The notes: a model not told the origin generated them from the letters alone. Counted from the first letter of the stretch, positions 8,440-18,329 are shown. The stretch is DNA of 64,000 nt from Synechococcales cyanobacterium GL140_1_metabinner_5_sub (GCA_025359065.1 JANYHM010000080.1:1-64000), one strand, 5' to 3'. Numbers and translations are program-made.

Positions 8440-9705
8440 CTAATTTGGTGATCGAACAGTCATTACACCATAGGCATCTATTGGTAGATATTGATTGACA
8501 GCAGCTTGTAAAATATCCGCATCGATCGACTGAATTTTTGCCGGATAGTCAATACCAGCGCTTAAATCACCACACATCGCCTGATAGTAGCCGTACATAC
8601 TAGCGCGGGCGCTGGGGGTTTCGTTGCCAAAAATATGCCGGTTAGCAACTTGACGACGTACTCGATCAATTTCTTCGGGGCTAATTTTTTGCTGCTGTAA
8701 AATTTCGATATGATCCAAAATTCGTTTCTCTACTTCTTTTAAATTAGCTGTAGGCAACTGCGCTGTCACACCAAAAATCCCTTGCCAAGCATAAGTGCTA
8801 TTACTCGCCCCAATACCTGTAACCAATTGTCGCTCTTCGCGCAGATCTCTTACCAGACGAGAGGTTCGCCCTTGAGACAGTACTGCTGCTACAATATCCA
8901 GCGGATAAGTTGCGGCTAATTCAGTCATTCCAGGTACCCGCCACATCATGATTAGGCGAGTTTGTTGTAGTTCAGGGTCTACTACATCTTGACGAACGAT
9001 CTTAGCAAAAGGTTTTTCTTGGGGCGGTGATGAATTAGCGCTAGCAAACTGGGTAGAGCCTTCATGGCTAGAGTAAGTATTGAAACTCTCGGTCACAATG
9101 TCGATTAAGTCTCGGACTGGCAGGTTGCCAACAGCTACAGCAGTCATCGCTGCTGGTCGATAATTGCTTGCATGAAAATAGCGCATTTGTTGATTAGTCA
9201 AGCCTTCAATAACTTGGCTATTGCCCAAGACTGGGCGACGGTAAGGCAGAGTTTCGCAGGCCATTTCGATCGACTGCTGATAAATTCGCCGCTGCACATT
9301 GTCTGCCGATCGGGCGATTTCTTCTAAAATCACTGGCCGCTCTTGGTCAAAATCTTTAGTGTCGATCGTCGGATTCAAGACCAAATCTACTTGCAATGGG
9401 CAGAGTTCAGCAAAGTATTGGGGCGCAGTGGTGATGTAATAGTTGGTGTAATCTTGGCTGGTAGCGGCGTTGGTGATGGCTCCTCGGGTTTCCACTCGTT
9501 TCTCAAATTCTCCTAAACCCAACCGAGGTGTACCTTTGAAGATCATATGCTCCAAAAAATGCGCCATGCCATTTATGCTATTGCTTTCGATGCGAGAGCC
9601 GACGTTCAGCCAAATGCTAAGGTTAACAGCTTCGACGGGAATGCTTTCGGCAATGATAGTCAGGCCGTTGGTGAGTTTATGGATGGTAGGAGAATTAAGG
9701 CTCAT
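8440..9705 (-). CDS. M16 family zinc metallopeptidase
   Basis: Pitrilysin/processing-peptidase family. The inverted zinc motif HxxEH is HFLEH at residues 49-53, with the usual MAHFLEHMIFKGT context; the downstream acidic ligand should be within PVILEEIARS (about residue 125). The later R-Y segment of the family appears as the MYGYYQAM region. A length of 421 residues equals one N-terminal plus one C-terminal half-barrel, as in bacterial PqqL/mpp-like proteins. Cyanobacteria often have a second, inactive M16 gene next to the active one; none is adjacent here. No signal peptide is evident. Confidence 0.92.
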   Translation of the reverse strand: MSLNSPTIHKLTNGLTIIAESIPVEAVNLSIWLNVGSRIESNSINGMAHFLEHMIFKGTPRLGLGEFEKRVETRGAITNAATSQDYTNYYITTAPQYFAELCPLQVDLVLNPTIDTKDFDQERPVILEEIARSADNVQRRIYQQSIEMACETLPYRRPVLGNSQVIEGLTNQQMRYFHASNYRPAAMTAVAVGNLPVRDLIDIVTESFNTYSSHEGSTQFASANSSPPQEKPFAKIVRQDVVDPELQQTRLIMMWRVPGMTELAATYPLDIVAAVLSQGRTSRLVRDLREERQLVTGIGASNSTYAWQGIFGVTAQLPTANLKEVEKRILDHIEILQQQKISPEEIDRVRRQVANRHIFGNETPSARASMYGYYQAMCGDLSAGIDYPAKIQSIDADILQAAVNQYLPIDAYGVMTVRSPN

Positions 9706-9887
9706 GCGGTTAGCGGGCGAAGGAGTAGGTGGTCAGCAGTTGCGGCTTGAAGTTTATATGTAGTGAAATAATTGATGGAACCAAGGAGATATCAGCATTT
9801 TAAGACTGATCACTCCATTTTACTTCACCCAAAGATATAATGTCAGGTTGATGGTTTAGCAAAGTCAAAGTCTCTCAAACTAAAGTA

Positions 9888-10157
9888 TTAGTTTTTGGAG
9901 TGGTATTCAGTGGCTCCATAGCGGTTGTGGTAGTACTCTATAATTTCGGTGACTTTAGTGCGATCGACCACACTGAGCTTACTGCAATTAATCGATAAAC
10001 CACCAACTTGGCTTTGCAAATAATCGAAATCAGGATTAGTCTGAGGCAATATCTCTACCTGGATGCCCGACAACTGCCGCAAATGCGCTGCGATTTCATA
10101 ATATACGGCCAGGGGCAGGCGCTCGATCGACAGTGATAGGGTGTCAGAAGTAGACAT
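9888..10157 (-). CDS. small hypothetical protein, 89 aa
   Basis: Starts MSTSDTLSLSIERLPLAVYY from ATG 10157; an upstream in-frame extension to 10247 overlaps the SWIM gene and lacks support. Predicted mixed alpha/beta, soluble, with one Cys and a Tyr-rich end (IIEYYHNRYG). It lies 49 bases downstream of the SWIM-protein gene on the same strand and could be the last gene of that operon. I recognise no family. Confidence 0.6.
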   Translation of the reverse strand: MSTSDTLSLSIERLPLAVYYEIAAHLRQLSGIQVEILPQTNPDFDYLQSQVGGLSINCSKLSVVDRTKVTEIIEYYHNRYGATEYHSKN

Positions 10158-10206
10158 GAGAATCAATATTGGTGGCTGTGAACATGATAGCCTATCAGCC
10201 GAAAAG

Positions 10207-12183
10207 CTATTTTGTCTCTTCCGCAAGGGCTTGGTGAGATAGTTCACAGAGAACGGTCAGAGTGCTGAGAGCTTGGCTAGCGGGCTGCAAATCACAGGCT
10301 AGAGCGTGATTTTTTTGACAGAGCACTCCGCTCAACAATTCCAGCGGCGGTAATAATTTTTGAAATCCGATCGATTTTCCTTGTTCCAATAGCTCTTGCC
10401 ACTGCCGACAGTGCATTTCATCAGCTTTGTTTAATCCTACCAACCAGATCTCTGCTAGAGCGATCGATAGCTGTTGCAGGTAACTAACTACTGGTGATTG
10501 CAATGTCATTACTAAGGTATCCAATGAAGCCGCAGTTACGTTTTTGCTGGCATCAATCCAAGGTTGCAGCAGGCTTCGCTGACCATCAGATTCAAAGACC
10601 AATGATAATGGCGCTAGCACCAATCTACCCTCTCCCAAGCTCACCTGAGCAGCCACAAACCGCAGATCTTGAGATTTTAACTGCTTCAACAAAGCCTCGG
10701 CTCCTGCTGCGCCACGACTGGTATAAGGATGAATTAGTGATGCTTGGTCGCCCGCTGCATCTAACAAAACAGCTCGAACAGTTTGGGTGATTGGGTCAAA
10801 AGATACTTGCTCTACCTGGTCGATCGGCAGCACATGTAAGCTCTCAGTCACGCGGCGGGGGCGGAGAGATCGAGGCGGTAAATTGACCAAGACTGCCTGT
10901 AAATCGGCAAAGCAATCAGCTAATAAGGGCGATCGAAGCTGCTCCCAACGAAAAGATTGGGGGTGTAGGCTTAGGGCACTGCGACCGGGCACAAATTCAT
11001 AGCTAGGGGTGCGTTTTCCGCCCTTAATTAACAACTGTCCTGCGCCGATACTCGCCAAGCTCAAGCCTTTGCTGATAGTAGTTTGGGCGAGCTGCTGAAA
11101 ATCTGCTGGCTGGTCAGCAATATTGACAAAGTGCCTGGGTATCGCCATCAAAGTACCTGAGTCGGCATCTTGCAAATAAGTAGTCAAAGTGACTCCTTTG
11201 GCTTGGATGGTAACACCACACCCCAGACCCACTAAGCGACTGGCACCTAAATTGCTAGTTTTATCTAGCTGGCTTCCCCCAATTAAAAGCTGAGGAATTT
11301 GATGACTGCCCCGGTGACGAATAGCATCACTACGCATCCATAATTCAGCTAAGAGAGTAACTACTCGATCGGGGGCAAAGCTACCATCCCGCTGTTGATA
11401 GAGATGATAAGCTTGCAGTAGATCCACTAAGATTTCTGCTAACCACACTAAGTTCCCAACCCGACAGCGTTGTTCTAGGCGGTTTAATCTGTCGGGCAAA
11501 GTGCGTTCCATGTTAGCAATTCCGCATTCGGCTAGCTCCGCTAAATGAGTTTCAATGTCGTCAAGTAAAGCGGTAGGAATTACTTCAATAGCCGTAGAAA
11601 TCAATCCATGATAGCGGTCTCCCAATTCTCGAAAAGCCCATACGGCTAGAGGCACATGACTACAAGGTGCTGATTCACTACAGTCGCAATGGGTATAGCG
11701 CGGATCGTTGGGGACTAGAAAGCGCAGGTTTAAAGACAGGGTGTGAAAGTGGGCAGTGGGCTTGGTGCCGCAGTTTACGCCAATCACCAAACCTGCTGAA
11801 TACTGCGATCGCAGCCTAGCCAATTGAGGCTTGGAGTACTGAGCATTTAATAACTCATCACTAATCTGTGCCGGATTCCAAGAGATCGCCTCTGGCTCTT
11901 TTTTATTCAGATCATTAGCTTGATAAGCCAGCACCGATCGCACAATATGCCGACAGAGACCAGTGGCCAGACAACTACACTGCCCCCGGGCGATCGTTAC
12001 ATTAGCAGGAAGCTTACAGCAAACCTCATCAGACCATTGAACTTCAACATTACCCGCCGCATCTTCCTGAAGCTTGGCCTGTAGCTCTAATGACTGCATC
12101 TCTTGCTGAGCACGTTTTACAATCCCCCGATTGCTCAAGGTAACTAAATCATCGCTGGTCAGCAGCAATAAATCTTGGCGCAT
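10207..12183 (-). CDS. SWIM zinc-finger protein (YehQ-like), 658 aa
   Basis: The N terminus has two CxC...CxH SWIM-type zinc motifs: C69-S-C71...C77-R-H79 and C166-D-C168...C174-S-H176. The large remainder, about 480 residues, is helical and Leu/Gln-rich. SWIM domains bind DNA or proteins. The size and gene order (VWA gene directly upstream) match the E. coli YehP-YehQ pair, part of a MoxR ATPase-associated system. The start ATG lies one base after the VWA stop codon, so the two are translationally coupled. A DUF5682/YehM-like partner is at 54874-57252. Function of the system is not established. Confidence 0.85.
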   Translation of the reverse strand: MRQDLLLLTSDDLVTLSNRGIVKRAQQEMQSLELQAKLQEDAAGNVEVQWSDEVCCKLPANVTIARGQCSCLATGLCRHIVRSVLAYQANDLNKKEPEAISWNPAQISDELLNAQYSKPQLARLRSQYSAGLVIGVNCGTKPTAHFHTLSLNLRFLVPNDPRYTHCDCSESAPCSHVPLAVWAFRELGDRYHGLISTAIEVIPTALLDDIETHLAELAECGIANMERTLPDRLNRLEQRCRVGNLVWLAEILVDLLQAYHLYQQRDGSFAPDRVVTLLAELWMRSDAIRHRGSHQIPQLLIGGSQLDKTSNLGASRLVGLGCGVTIQAKGVTLTTYLQDADSGTLMAIPRHFVNIADQPADFQQLAQTTISKGLSLASIGAGQLLIKGGKRTPSYEFVPGRSALSLHPQSFRWEQLRSPLLADCFADLQAVLVNLPPRSLRPRRVTESLHVLPIDQVEQVSFDPITQTVRAVLLDAAGDQASLIHPYTSRGAAGAEALLKQLKSQDLRFVAAQVSLGEGRLVLAPLSLVFESDGQRSLLQPWIDASKNVTAASLDTLVMTLQSPVVSYLQQLSIALAEIWLVGLNKADEMHCRQWQELLEQGKSIGFQKLLPPLELLSGVLCQKNHALACDLQPASQALSTLTVLCELSHQALAEETK

Positions 12184-12184
12184 C

Positions 12185-13315
12185 TTATTTCACCTTCTCC
12201 GCCACCCAAGCCGCTAACTCTCCTGGAGTCATGGCTCCTACTTGGGCACCCAAATTTACCATCTGCTGCGCTAGATCTCGATCGTAGTTCGGGTTAGCCT
12301 GCCCATCCAACGCCGCTAAGCCCAATAAATGCACGCCGCTTTCGACAAGCTGCTTAGTCACCGATAACAATCGATCGATCGGTGCACCCTCATAAAAATC
12401 AGTAATCAAAACAACTATAGTTCGACGTGGATTTTCTACCAAAGTCGCCCCATAGCTCAAAGCTCCCCCAATATCTGTACCGCCCCCTAACTGCACCTTC
12501 ATCAAAGTTTCTACCGGATCGCTACAGTCTGCTGTTACATCTACCACCGAGGTATCAAATAGACACAAGTGAGTTTTGAGGCTCTTCACCCCCAAGAAAA
12601 TCGCCGCTGTCACTGCCGAATGAATCACGCTATCTAACATGCTGCCAGATTCATCGACCAAAATAATCATCTGCCATTTATCGGCTTGGCGACGAACGCG
12701 GGAGTTGAAATAAGGGGTTTCAATAACTAGCTGCTGCCGATCGGGGTGATAGTTCCGTAAATTCCGTCTCACGGTAGTCCGAGCATCAAAGTTCTTGGCG
12801 ATTTTCAGGTAAGAGCGCTGCTGACGATTAATACTCCCTAAAAACGGCGATTGTACCAATCGAGCCAATTTTTCCATTAATTGTTCTACTACTTTCCGCA
12901 CCAGTTCTCGCGCTATTTCTAAGACAGCTTGATTCATTAAATGCTTTGTCCGCAATACTGCTTTGAGTAAGGTGGAGCTGGGCTGCACCCGCGCCAATAG
13001 ATCGGGGTTAGTTACCATTTCTTCTAGATGATATCGCTCTAGGGCATCTTTTTCTAGCCGCTCGATCGTCTTTTGGGGAAATAGTTCATGGACAGCATTA
13101 ATCCAATCGGGCACAGTGAGGCTGCTCGGATCTAAACTGCCCGAGCGATCTTGCTGATCTTTGCGGATATTCCGATCAGCGTTTTCTCGATCGTATAGAT
13201 AGCTGACCGTTGTTTCTCGGTCTTGCCATTCTGCGGACAAGCCGCCCAATAAATCTTCGGTGCTTTCGCCCAACAGTAATCGCCATCGCAGTCTGCGCTT
13301 ATCTTGTTCTGCCAT
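12185..13315 (-). CDS. VWA domain protein (YehP-like), 376 aa
   Basis: C-terminal von Willebrand factor A domain with an intact metal-ion-dependent adhesion site: D221-E-S223-G-S225, T280 in GGGTDIGGAL, and D306 in VLITDFYEG. The N-terminal half is basic and helical. I chose ATG 13315 (MAEQDKRRLRWRLLLGE) over the longer frame to 13417 because the product then matches E. coli YehP in length (about 378). VWA proteins of this class work with MoxR AAA+ ATPases as metal-dependent assembly or insertion factors; no MoxR gene is visible in the window. Operon with the SWIM gene (one-base gap). Confidence 0.88.
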   Translation of the reverse strand: MAEQDKRRLRWRLLLGESTEDLLGGLSAEWQDRETTVSYLYDRENADRNIRKDQQDRSGSLDPSSLTVPDWINAVHELFPQKTIERLEKDALERYHLEEMVTNPDLLARVQPSSTLLKAVLRTKHLMNQAVLEIARELVRKVVEQLMEKLARLVQSPFLGSINRQQRSYLKIAKNFDARTTVRRNLRNYHPDRQQLVIETPYFNSRVRRQADKWQMIILVDESGSMLDSVIHSAVTAAIFLGVKSLKTHLCLFDTSVVDVTADCSDPVETLMKVQLGGGTDIGGALSYGATLVENPRRTIVVLITDFYEGAPIDRLLSVTKQLVESGVHLLGLAALDGQANPNYDRDLAQQMVNLGAQVGAMTPGELAAWVAEKVK

Positions 13316-13449
13316 CTTCTTCACCCGAAACAGGTGTAAATGTGCTGGATGTTTTCCAGATAAGTAAGGGTCTGGTAGCCGTAACCACCAGACCCTTATC
13401 AAACTAAACCAGTTCACATTGAGTCAATTCAAATAGTGTCTTGAACAAA

Positions 13450-15162
13450 TTAATAGTGATTGCCAACTCGGCGGTGATGCACTGCCGTCAGGCCCACATC
13501 TTTAGCCACCCGACCGTCGGCCACCGTGGCATAGACAATGTGATGATCATTGCAGGCTAAGCGACTGACAACCTCGCATTCTAAATAAGCCAAAGCATCA
13601 GTGAGAATCGGAATCCCATTAGCAGCCTCTTGAGTTTTGACATTGGCAAACCGATCGGCACCCGGAGCAAATCGCTTCAAAAAGTGGCGCATCAATAGTT
13701 GATAGTTACCTTCTTCTAAAATATTCAGAATAAACTTATCGCCCACCTGCATCAAAGAATCGATCGCCCGATCATTAGCCACCGCGATCGACACCCCCAA
13801 AGGTTCAAAGCTAGCCTGAGTTACCCAAGAAGCCAACATCGCACTGCTCGAATCGCCTTTCTTGGCCGTAATGATGTACAAACCACCGCTAATTCGCCCC
13901 AAAGCCTTATCTAGATCAGAATCCAGCGACTTCATTTGCTTAATCGCCTGATCTTTCGTCAATAACTGGCCCAGGTCAGTCCCGGCTTCTTCGCACTGCT
14001 GATACACCGCCTCACTGGGCACATCTAACACCCGAATCGGCGGGAAAGCAACCACCGCCCCAATTTCTCGGAACCTAGTCAAAATTGGATCCACTGGCTC
14101 ATCGTCACCGCCGTAGGATTCTAGTAACCCTACGGCCTGCTTACCAGTAATCGCCGCTAGCACAGTACCGATCGCCGCCGTCGCAGTCCCGGCTGTAGCC
14201 GGCGGCATCGCAATCACAATGCCAGTACTGCGACCAACAAGTTCTTGCACCTCTTGAGGATCTGAGGCATTCAGATCCATCATTTCTACAGCCACACTGG
14301 TTTTAGTAATACCTCGGGCGATCGATTGAGTCAGCCGATCGCTATAGCCATAGTCTGACACATAAAACACTGCCACCGTGGTTTCGGCCTTGGCCTTCAC
14401 CTGACTCCATTGGCGATAGCGTTCTACCAGCTCCGTGGTGTTATATTTCAACATTGGGCCGTGGCCAGTGCCGATCATCTTGACCTCTGGCAGCTCACCC
14501 ATACGTTTTAAGGCCGAGAGCACCGATCGAGCATTGGGAGCCATCAAACACTCATAGTAAAACCGATAGTCTGGCGAGATCCGCTCCAAATCTTCATCAA
14601 AATCTGCATCAGAGCAATAGTGCAAGCCAAAAGCATCGCAGGTATATAAGATCTGGGTGCCGTGGTCGTAAGTAAAAATGGTATCGGGCCAATGTAAGTT
14701 GGGAGCCATCACAAACTCTAGCTCATGCCCCTGACCCAAATCGATCTTGTCGCCGTTTTTAATGATTTGAGTAGTAAACTGCTGATGGACAAAGTTTTTA
14801 AGAAACTCGATCGCCACTTTAGAACCCACCACCGTAGCCTGGGGAGCTAAGGCTAATATATCTTTCACCAAGCCACTATGGTCTGGTTCGGTGTGGCTGA
14901 TGACTAAGTAATCAATTTTGCCAGGGTCAATCTGTCCCCGCAAAGCATCTAAATAAAGCTGCCGGAACTTTTCGTGGGAGGTGTCAACTAGGGCTAACTT
15001 GTCGCCTTGAATAATGTAAGAGTTGTAGGTGGTGCCATTTTGCAGCCCAAACTCAATATCAAATCGATCGCGTTCCCAATCTAGCGATCGAATGGTGGTG
15101 GTATTGGTGCCGACCGCTGCGGTCTGGATGGTGAGCCGCTTGGTGACTGTTGCTGAAACCAT
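13450..15162 (-). CDS. flv3: flavodiiron protein, Flv3-type
   Basis: Reduces oxygen to water with NAD(P)H or ferredoxin electrons, protecting photosystem I. Three domains: a metallo-beta-lactamase-like diiron domain (1-250), flavodoxin-like (about 265-405) and a C-terminal flavin reductase domain (about 420-570), the cyanobacterial class C arrangement. All six diiron ligands are canonical: H90-x-E92-x-D94-H95, H157, D176 and H234. That fits Flv3 (or Flv2) rather than Flv1/Flv4, which have substitutions. The N terminus (SLDWERDRFDIEFGLQNGTT) is like Flv3. No flv1 partner is adjacent. Flv3 versus Flv2 is my judgement from recalled sequence. Confidence 0.88.
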   Translation of the reverse strand: MVSATVTKRLTIQTAAVGTNTTTIRSLDWERDRFDIEFGLQNGTTYNSYIIQGDKLALVDTSHEKFRQLYLDALRGQIDPGKIDYLVISHTEPDHSGLVKDILALAPQATVVGSKVAIEFLKNFVHQQFTTQIIKNGDKIDLGQGHELEFVMAPNLHWPDTIFTYDHGTQILYTCDAFGLHYCSDADFDEDLERISPDYRFYYECLMAPNARSVLSALKRMGELPEVKMIGTGHGPMLKYNTTELVERYRQWSQVKAKAETTVAVFYVSDYGYSDRLTQSIARGITKTSVAVEMMDLNASDPQEVQELVGRSTGIVIAMPPATAGTATAAIGTVLAAITGKQAVGLLESYGGDDEPVDPILTRFREIGAVVAFPPIRVLDVPSEAVYQQCEEAGTDLGQLLTKDQAIKQMKSLDSDLDKALGRISGGLYIITAKKGDSSSAMLASWVTQASFEPLGVSIAVANDRAIDSLMQVGDKFILNILEEGNYQLLMRHFLKRFAPGADRFANVKTQEAANGIPILTDALAYLECEVVSRLACNDHHIVYATVADGRVAKDVGLTAVHHRRVGNHY

Positions 15163-15292
15163 TGGTATTCTCCCGCATCATAAACGTGTGAGTATTTGTT
15201 CCTATTGTGACACGATCGCGGGGCATAGGTTCAGGGTCGGGGCAAATTTTCTTGCCAATAAGCACCAACCTGCGCTAACATGTTAAATCTAT

Positions 15293-15366
15293 GGCGAGTG
15301 TCGCCAAGTGGTTAAGGCAGCGGCTTGTGGTGCCGCCATTCGCGGGTTCGACCCCCGTCATTCGCC
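15293..15366 (+). tRNA. tRNA-His (GTG)
   Basis: A full cloverleaf. Acceptor GCGAGTG (15294-15300) pairs with CATTCGC (15359-15365); the anticodon loop TTGTGGT has anticodon GTG between GCGGC/GCCGC arms; the T arm is GCGGG-TTCGACC-CCCGT. The extra G at position -1 (15293) opposite C73 (15366) is the identity mark of tRNA-His. CCA is not encoded. Confidence 0.95.
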
Positions 15367-15376
15367 CTCATAGATC

Positions 15377-15410
15377 AAAAAGGACAGAGATAAAACTCTG
15401 TCCTTTTTGT
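15377..15410 (+). terminator. terminator after tRNA-His
   Basis: An 11-bp perfect stem (AAAGGACAGAG 15379-15389 / CTCTGTCCTTT 15396-15406) with a six-base loop and a T-rich tail, starting 12 bases after the tRNA. The flanking A run also lets it act on the minus strand, where it follows nothing closely. Confidence 0.85.
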
Positions 15411-15480
15411 TTTGTTCGATCACTGAAATCCATGTCGTGGGCAGTGTCCACCCTACAATAGAGGAATAGATCTTCTGCTT

Positions 15481-15891
15481 CTAGCGTTTTTTGGTGCTCA
15501 ATACTTTGATCTTAGTCACCAAAGCGCCCTTGATTTTTTCGTAGTCAGTAGCGGTGCCGCTGTTAGGTTTAGGGAAAAAGTCTAAAGCGCCTGCTTTCAT
15601 GAGGCTATAGATATTTTCTACATCATTAGGGTGAACAGCATTGCTGATTACCAACACTGGTAAGGGATTTTGAGCCATTAGCTTTTGAGTAAACTCTAAG
15701 CCATCCATAGTAGGCATTTGCAAATCGGTGCAAATTACATCTGGCTTGGTTTGTTCAATTATTCGTAGACCTTCCGCGCCATCACGGGCGGTGCCCACCA
15801 CATCAATTTCTGGTGAAGAATTGAGCAAGCGCTCCAAAACTTCTAAGGCAACGATCGAATCTTCGACTAGTACTACTTTTACAGGGGTCAT
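15481..15891 (-). CDS. CheB-like response regulator receiver, no methylesterase domain
   Basis: A 136-residue stand-alone receiver. The acidic pocket includes D11 and the phosphoacceptor is D56 in VICTDLQMPTMDG; the conserved Ser (VLVISN) and Lys (FFPKP) follow. The ALEVLERLLNSSPEIDVVGTA and ALDFFPKP signatures are those of CheB receivers, yet the protein ends after the domain, without linker or esterase. Last gene of the chemosensory operon: its ATG overlaps the CheA stop by 4 bases. With no methylesterase and no CheR nearby, it probably acts as the CheY-like output or phosphate sink. Confidence 0.85.
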   Translation of the reverse strand: MTPVKVVLVEDSIVALEVLERLLNSSPEIDVVGTARDGAEGLRIIEQTKPDVICTDLQMPTMDGLEFTQKLMAQNPLPVLVISNAVHPNDVENIYSLMKAGALDFFPKPNSGTATDYEKIKGALVTKIKVLSTKKR

Positions 15892-18329
15892 GGCTTGGTT
15901 TTTATTAATGTATTAAGTGTGTTTAACAGCAGAGACTGATCAAAGTCTCCTTTGGTCAAGTAAGCAGATGCACCGGCTCGTAGACCGCGCTGGCGATGCT
16001 CTTCTTTGGCGAGGGTTGTCACCAAAACGATCGGGAGATCTTGGTATGCAGCAATTTCTCGAATACTCTTGGTCATTTCCAGACCAGTCATATTGGGCAT
16101 TTCTACATCCGAAACGATCGCATCGAAAGAGCCAGCCTGTAATTGGTTGAAGCCATCCAAACCATCTACGGCAGCAGTTACGTTATAGCCAGCTTGAGCC
16201 AGAATACGCTGTACCTGCGTCCGAATCGGAGCGGAATCTTCGACTAACAGAATATTGGGTGGTTGATATTCTGTAGTTAGTGACAAGCGGCGCTCAGAAC
16301 TAATCAACTTGCCACCGGCAGCCACGAATAAATCTAATGGATTTAGCACCATACAGATTTCGCCACTGCCTAAAATGCTCGCGCCAGAAATATTTGGGAC
16401 ATTTCTTAAGAGCTTGTTGAGCGCTTTTACTACAATTTGCTGTTGTTCGAGTAGCTCATCTACCAGTATGCCCAAGTAATCCCCGTCGATCTTCATGAAA
16501 ATACAGGGGATTTTTTGCTGGAGTTTAAATATGGCACCAGTAGAACTCGGTGATACTGGCGACAGCTCTAGTAAGTCGGCCAACCAAGCTACCGATACGC
16601 CTCGATCTTGCCAATGAACTGTCAGCTTGCCATCGAGACTGAAGATTTCTTGCCGATCAATAAACTGCATAGACTCGATCGAATCCAGCGGCATAGCGTA
16701 GGGCAACTTTTGCACCTGTAAAATCAGAGCATCTACTGTCGCCAAACTATTGTTCAACAAAATGCGGAAAGTACAGCCCTGGCCAGGAATCGAGTCGATT
16801 TTGATCGAACCCTTGATTTTTTCGATGTTGGTGCGCACCACATCTAAACCTACGCCCCGCCCCGAAATTTCGGTAACTGTAGTTTTTGTAGAGAAACCTG
16901 CCGCAAAAATTAGTGATTGAATTTGATCTGAAGTCATCAGATCTAGCTCAGCTTCGCTGTATAAACTCCGGCGAATTGCAGTTTGACGAATAGCATCTAG
17001 ATCCAAACCACGACCATCATCAGAAATAATAATTTCGATTTGATTGCCGCGCTGCACGCCCCGCAACAGCAGCTTAGAAATTGCTGGCTTGTCGCCCCGC
17101 TGGCGGGTAGGTTCAATACCATGATCGATCGCGTTACGCAAAATGTGAGTAAGAGGATCTTTTAGAGCTTCGATAATTTGCTTATCGGCTAAGACATCAC
17201 CGCCTTCGATCGCAAAATCAATGTTTTTGTCTTGTTGACGACCTAGATCGCGCACCAATCGAGGGAATACCCCAAACACGCTCTGTAGTGGCAACATTCT
17301 AATTTGGCGAATGCCACCTTCTAGATCGGTTGCGACTGAAGCTAGACGAGTGGTATCTTCTGCCGAAGCCACCTGCATGTGGCTCAGAATATTGCCAAAC
17401 TCTTGAAGCTGAGGAATAGCAGCAAAATCAGCACCTTGGAATCTAACCCAGTCTTCCCAGAGACGAGTGAGAGTCATGAGCTGTTCGTGGCGCTGTAGAA
17501 TGCGCAGTTTGGCCACCGCTAATTCATCGGCCTGCATCATCAGGCGCTCTAGCTTGATAGCTTCTACCCGAATTGTGCTAATTTCAAACGTTTCTTTATT
17601 GTCGTGAGGATCTGTGGCAGTGACCTCTGGTAAATCTGCAACCGGAGTTGCTCTATTAGTAACAACAGGGGTTACGGGGGCTTTTTGATTTGCTGCTGAT
17701 TCCGCAGCTAAACTGGCCAGCATGTCTTGAAGATTTGGTAAATCTAGATCGCCACCCTCGGCAAATGCCATGGCCACAGCGGCAGCCGTAGCAGCTTGTT
17801 CTTCTAAAGTTTGCTCATCAAAACCCGGAATTCCCGACAGTGAATCTTCATCAAAGGCCAAAATCTCGGCAAAATCCAGCGTAGTTTCTGGTTCTAGAGT
17901 AGCTACAATATTGCTCTGCTCCGCAGTCTGGTCATTACCAACCATCGCACCACTGGCTTTTACCATTGCTGCTACTACCTGAAATAGTTTCAGATTAGCC
18001 GGTTCGCCAGTAACAGCCTCGTGAGCAATTTTGCCCACGGCATCTAAGCCCTGGTAAAGGCTATCGCAGATTGCAGGGGTGACTTCTAGTTTGCCCTGAT
18101 CGATCGCCATCAGCACTTCTTCCATTTGATGCACGACTGTTTCGGCATCGACTACTCCCAACATGCGGGAGTCGCCTTTGAGAGAGTGGGCATCGCGCAG
18201 CAACGCCTGTAAGGGCGATCGATCAGTAGGCTGTCGCTCTAATTGCAGCAGGCCATTTTCGATCGAAGCGAGGTGTTCGGCACTGGCAGCTTCATATAAA
18301 CTGCGGAGTTCTTCATCATCAATGAACAT
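15888..18329 (-). CDS. CheA-type hybrid histidine kinase with C-terminal receiver, 813 aa
   Basis: Domains in order: HPt (1-110, phospho-His48 in RDAHSLKGDSRMLG), an acidic/Ala-rich linker (about 120-250), a dimerisation helix pair, a HATPase (N box HILRNAIDHGIEP, G1 DDGRGLDLDA, G2 GRGVGLDVVRT), a CheW-like regulatory domain (about 540-670), and a receiver (NILLVEDSAPIRTQ... SDVEMPNMTG). This is the kinase core of the second chemosensory system in the window. It overlaps the CheB-like receiver gene and follows the receptor gene by 33 bases. Built-in receivers on CheA are typical of type IV pilus/alternative systems (PilL-like) in cyanobacteria. Confidence 0.94.
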   Translation of the reverse strand: MFIDDEELRSLYEAASAEHLASIENGLLQLERQPTDRSPLQALLRDAHSLKGDSRMLGVVDAETVVHQMEEVLMAIDQGKLEVTPAICDSLYQGLDAVGKIAHEAVTGEPANLKLFQVVAAMVKASGAMVGNDQTAEQSNIVATLEPETTLDFAEILAFDEDSLSGIPGFDEQTLEEQAATAAAVAMAFAEGGDLDLPNLQDMLASLAAESAANQKAPVTPVVTNRATPVADLPEVTATDPHDNKETFEISTIRVEAIKLERLMMQADELAVAKLRILQRHEQLMTLTRLWEDWVRFQGADFAAIPQLQEFGNILSHMQVASAEDTTRLASVATDLEGGIRQIRMLPLQSVFGVFPRLVRDLGRQQDKNIDFAIEGGDVLADKQIIEALKDPLTHILRNAIDHGIEPTRQRGDKPAISKLLLRGVQRGNQIEIIISDDGRGLDLDAIRQTAIRRSLYSEAELDLMTSDQIQSLIFAAGFSTKTTVTEISGRGVGLDVVRTNIEKIKGSIKIDSIPGQGCTFRILLNNSLATVDALILQVQKLPYAMPLDSIESMQFIDRQEIFSLDGKLTVHWQDRGVSVAWLADLLELSPVSPSSTGAIFKLQQKIPCIFMKIDGDYLGILVDELLEQQQIVVKALNKLLRNVPNISGASILGSGEICMVLNPLDLFVAAGGKLISSERRLSLTTEYQPPNILLVEDSAPIRTQVQRILAQAGYNVTAAVDGLDGFNQLQAGSFDAIVSDVEMPNMTGLEMTKSIREIAAYQDLPIVLVTTLAKEEHRQRGLRAGASAYLTKGDFDQSLLLNTLNTLIKTKP

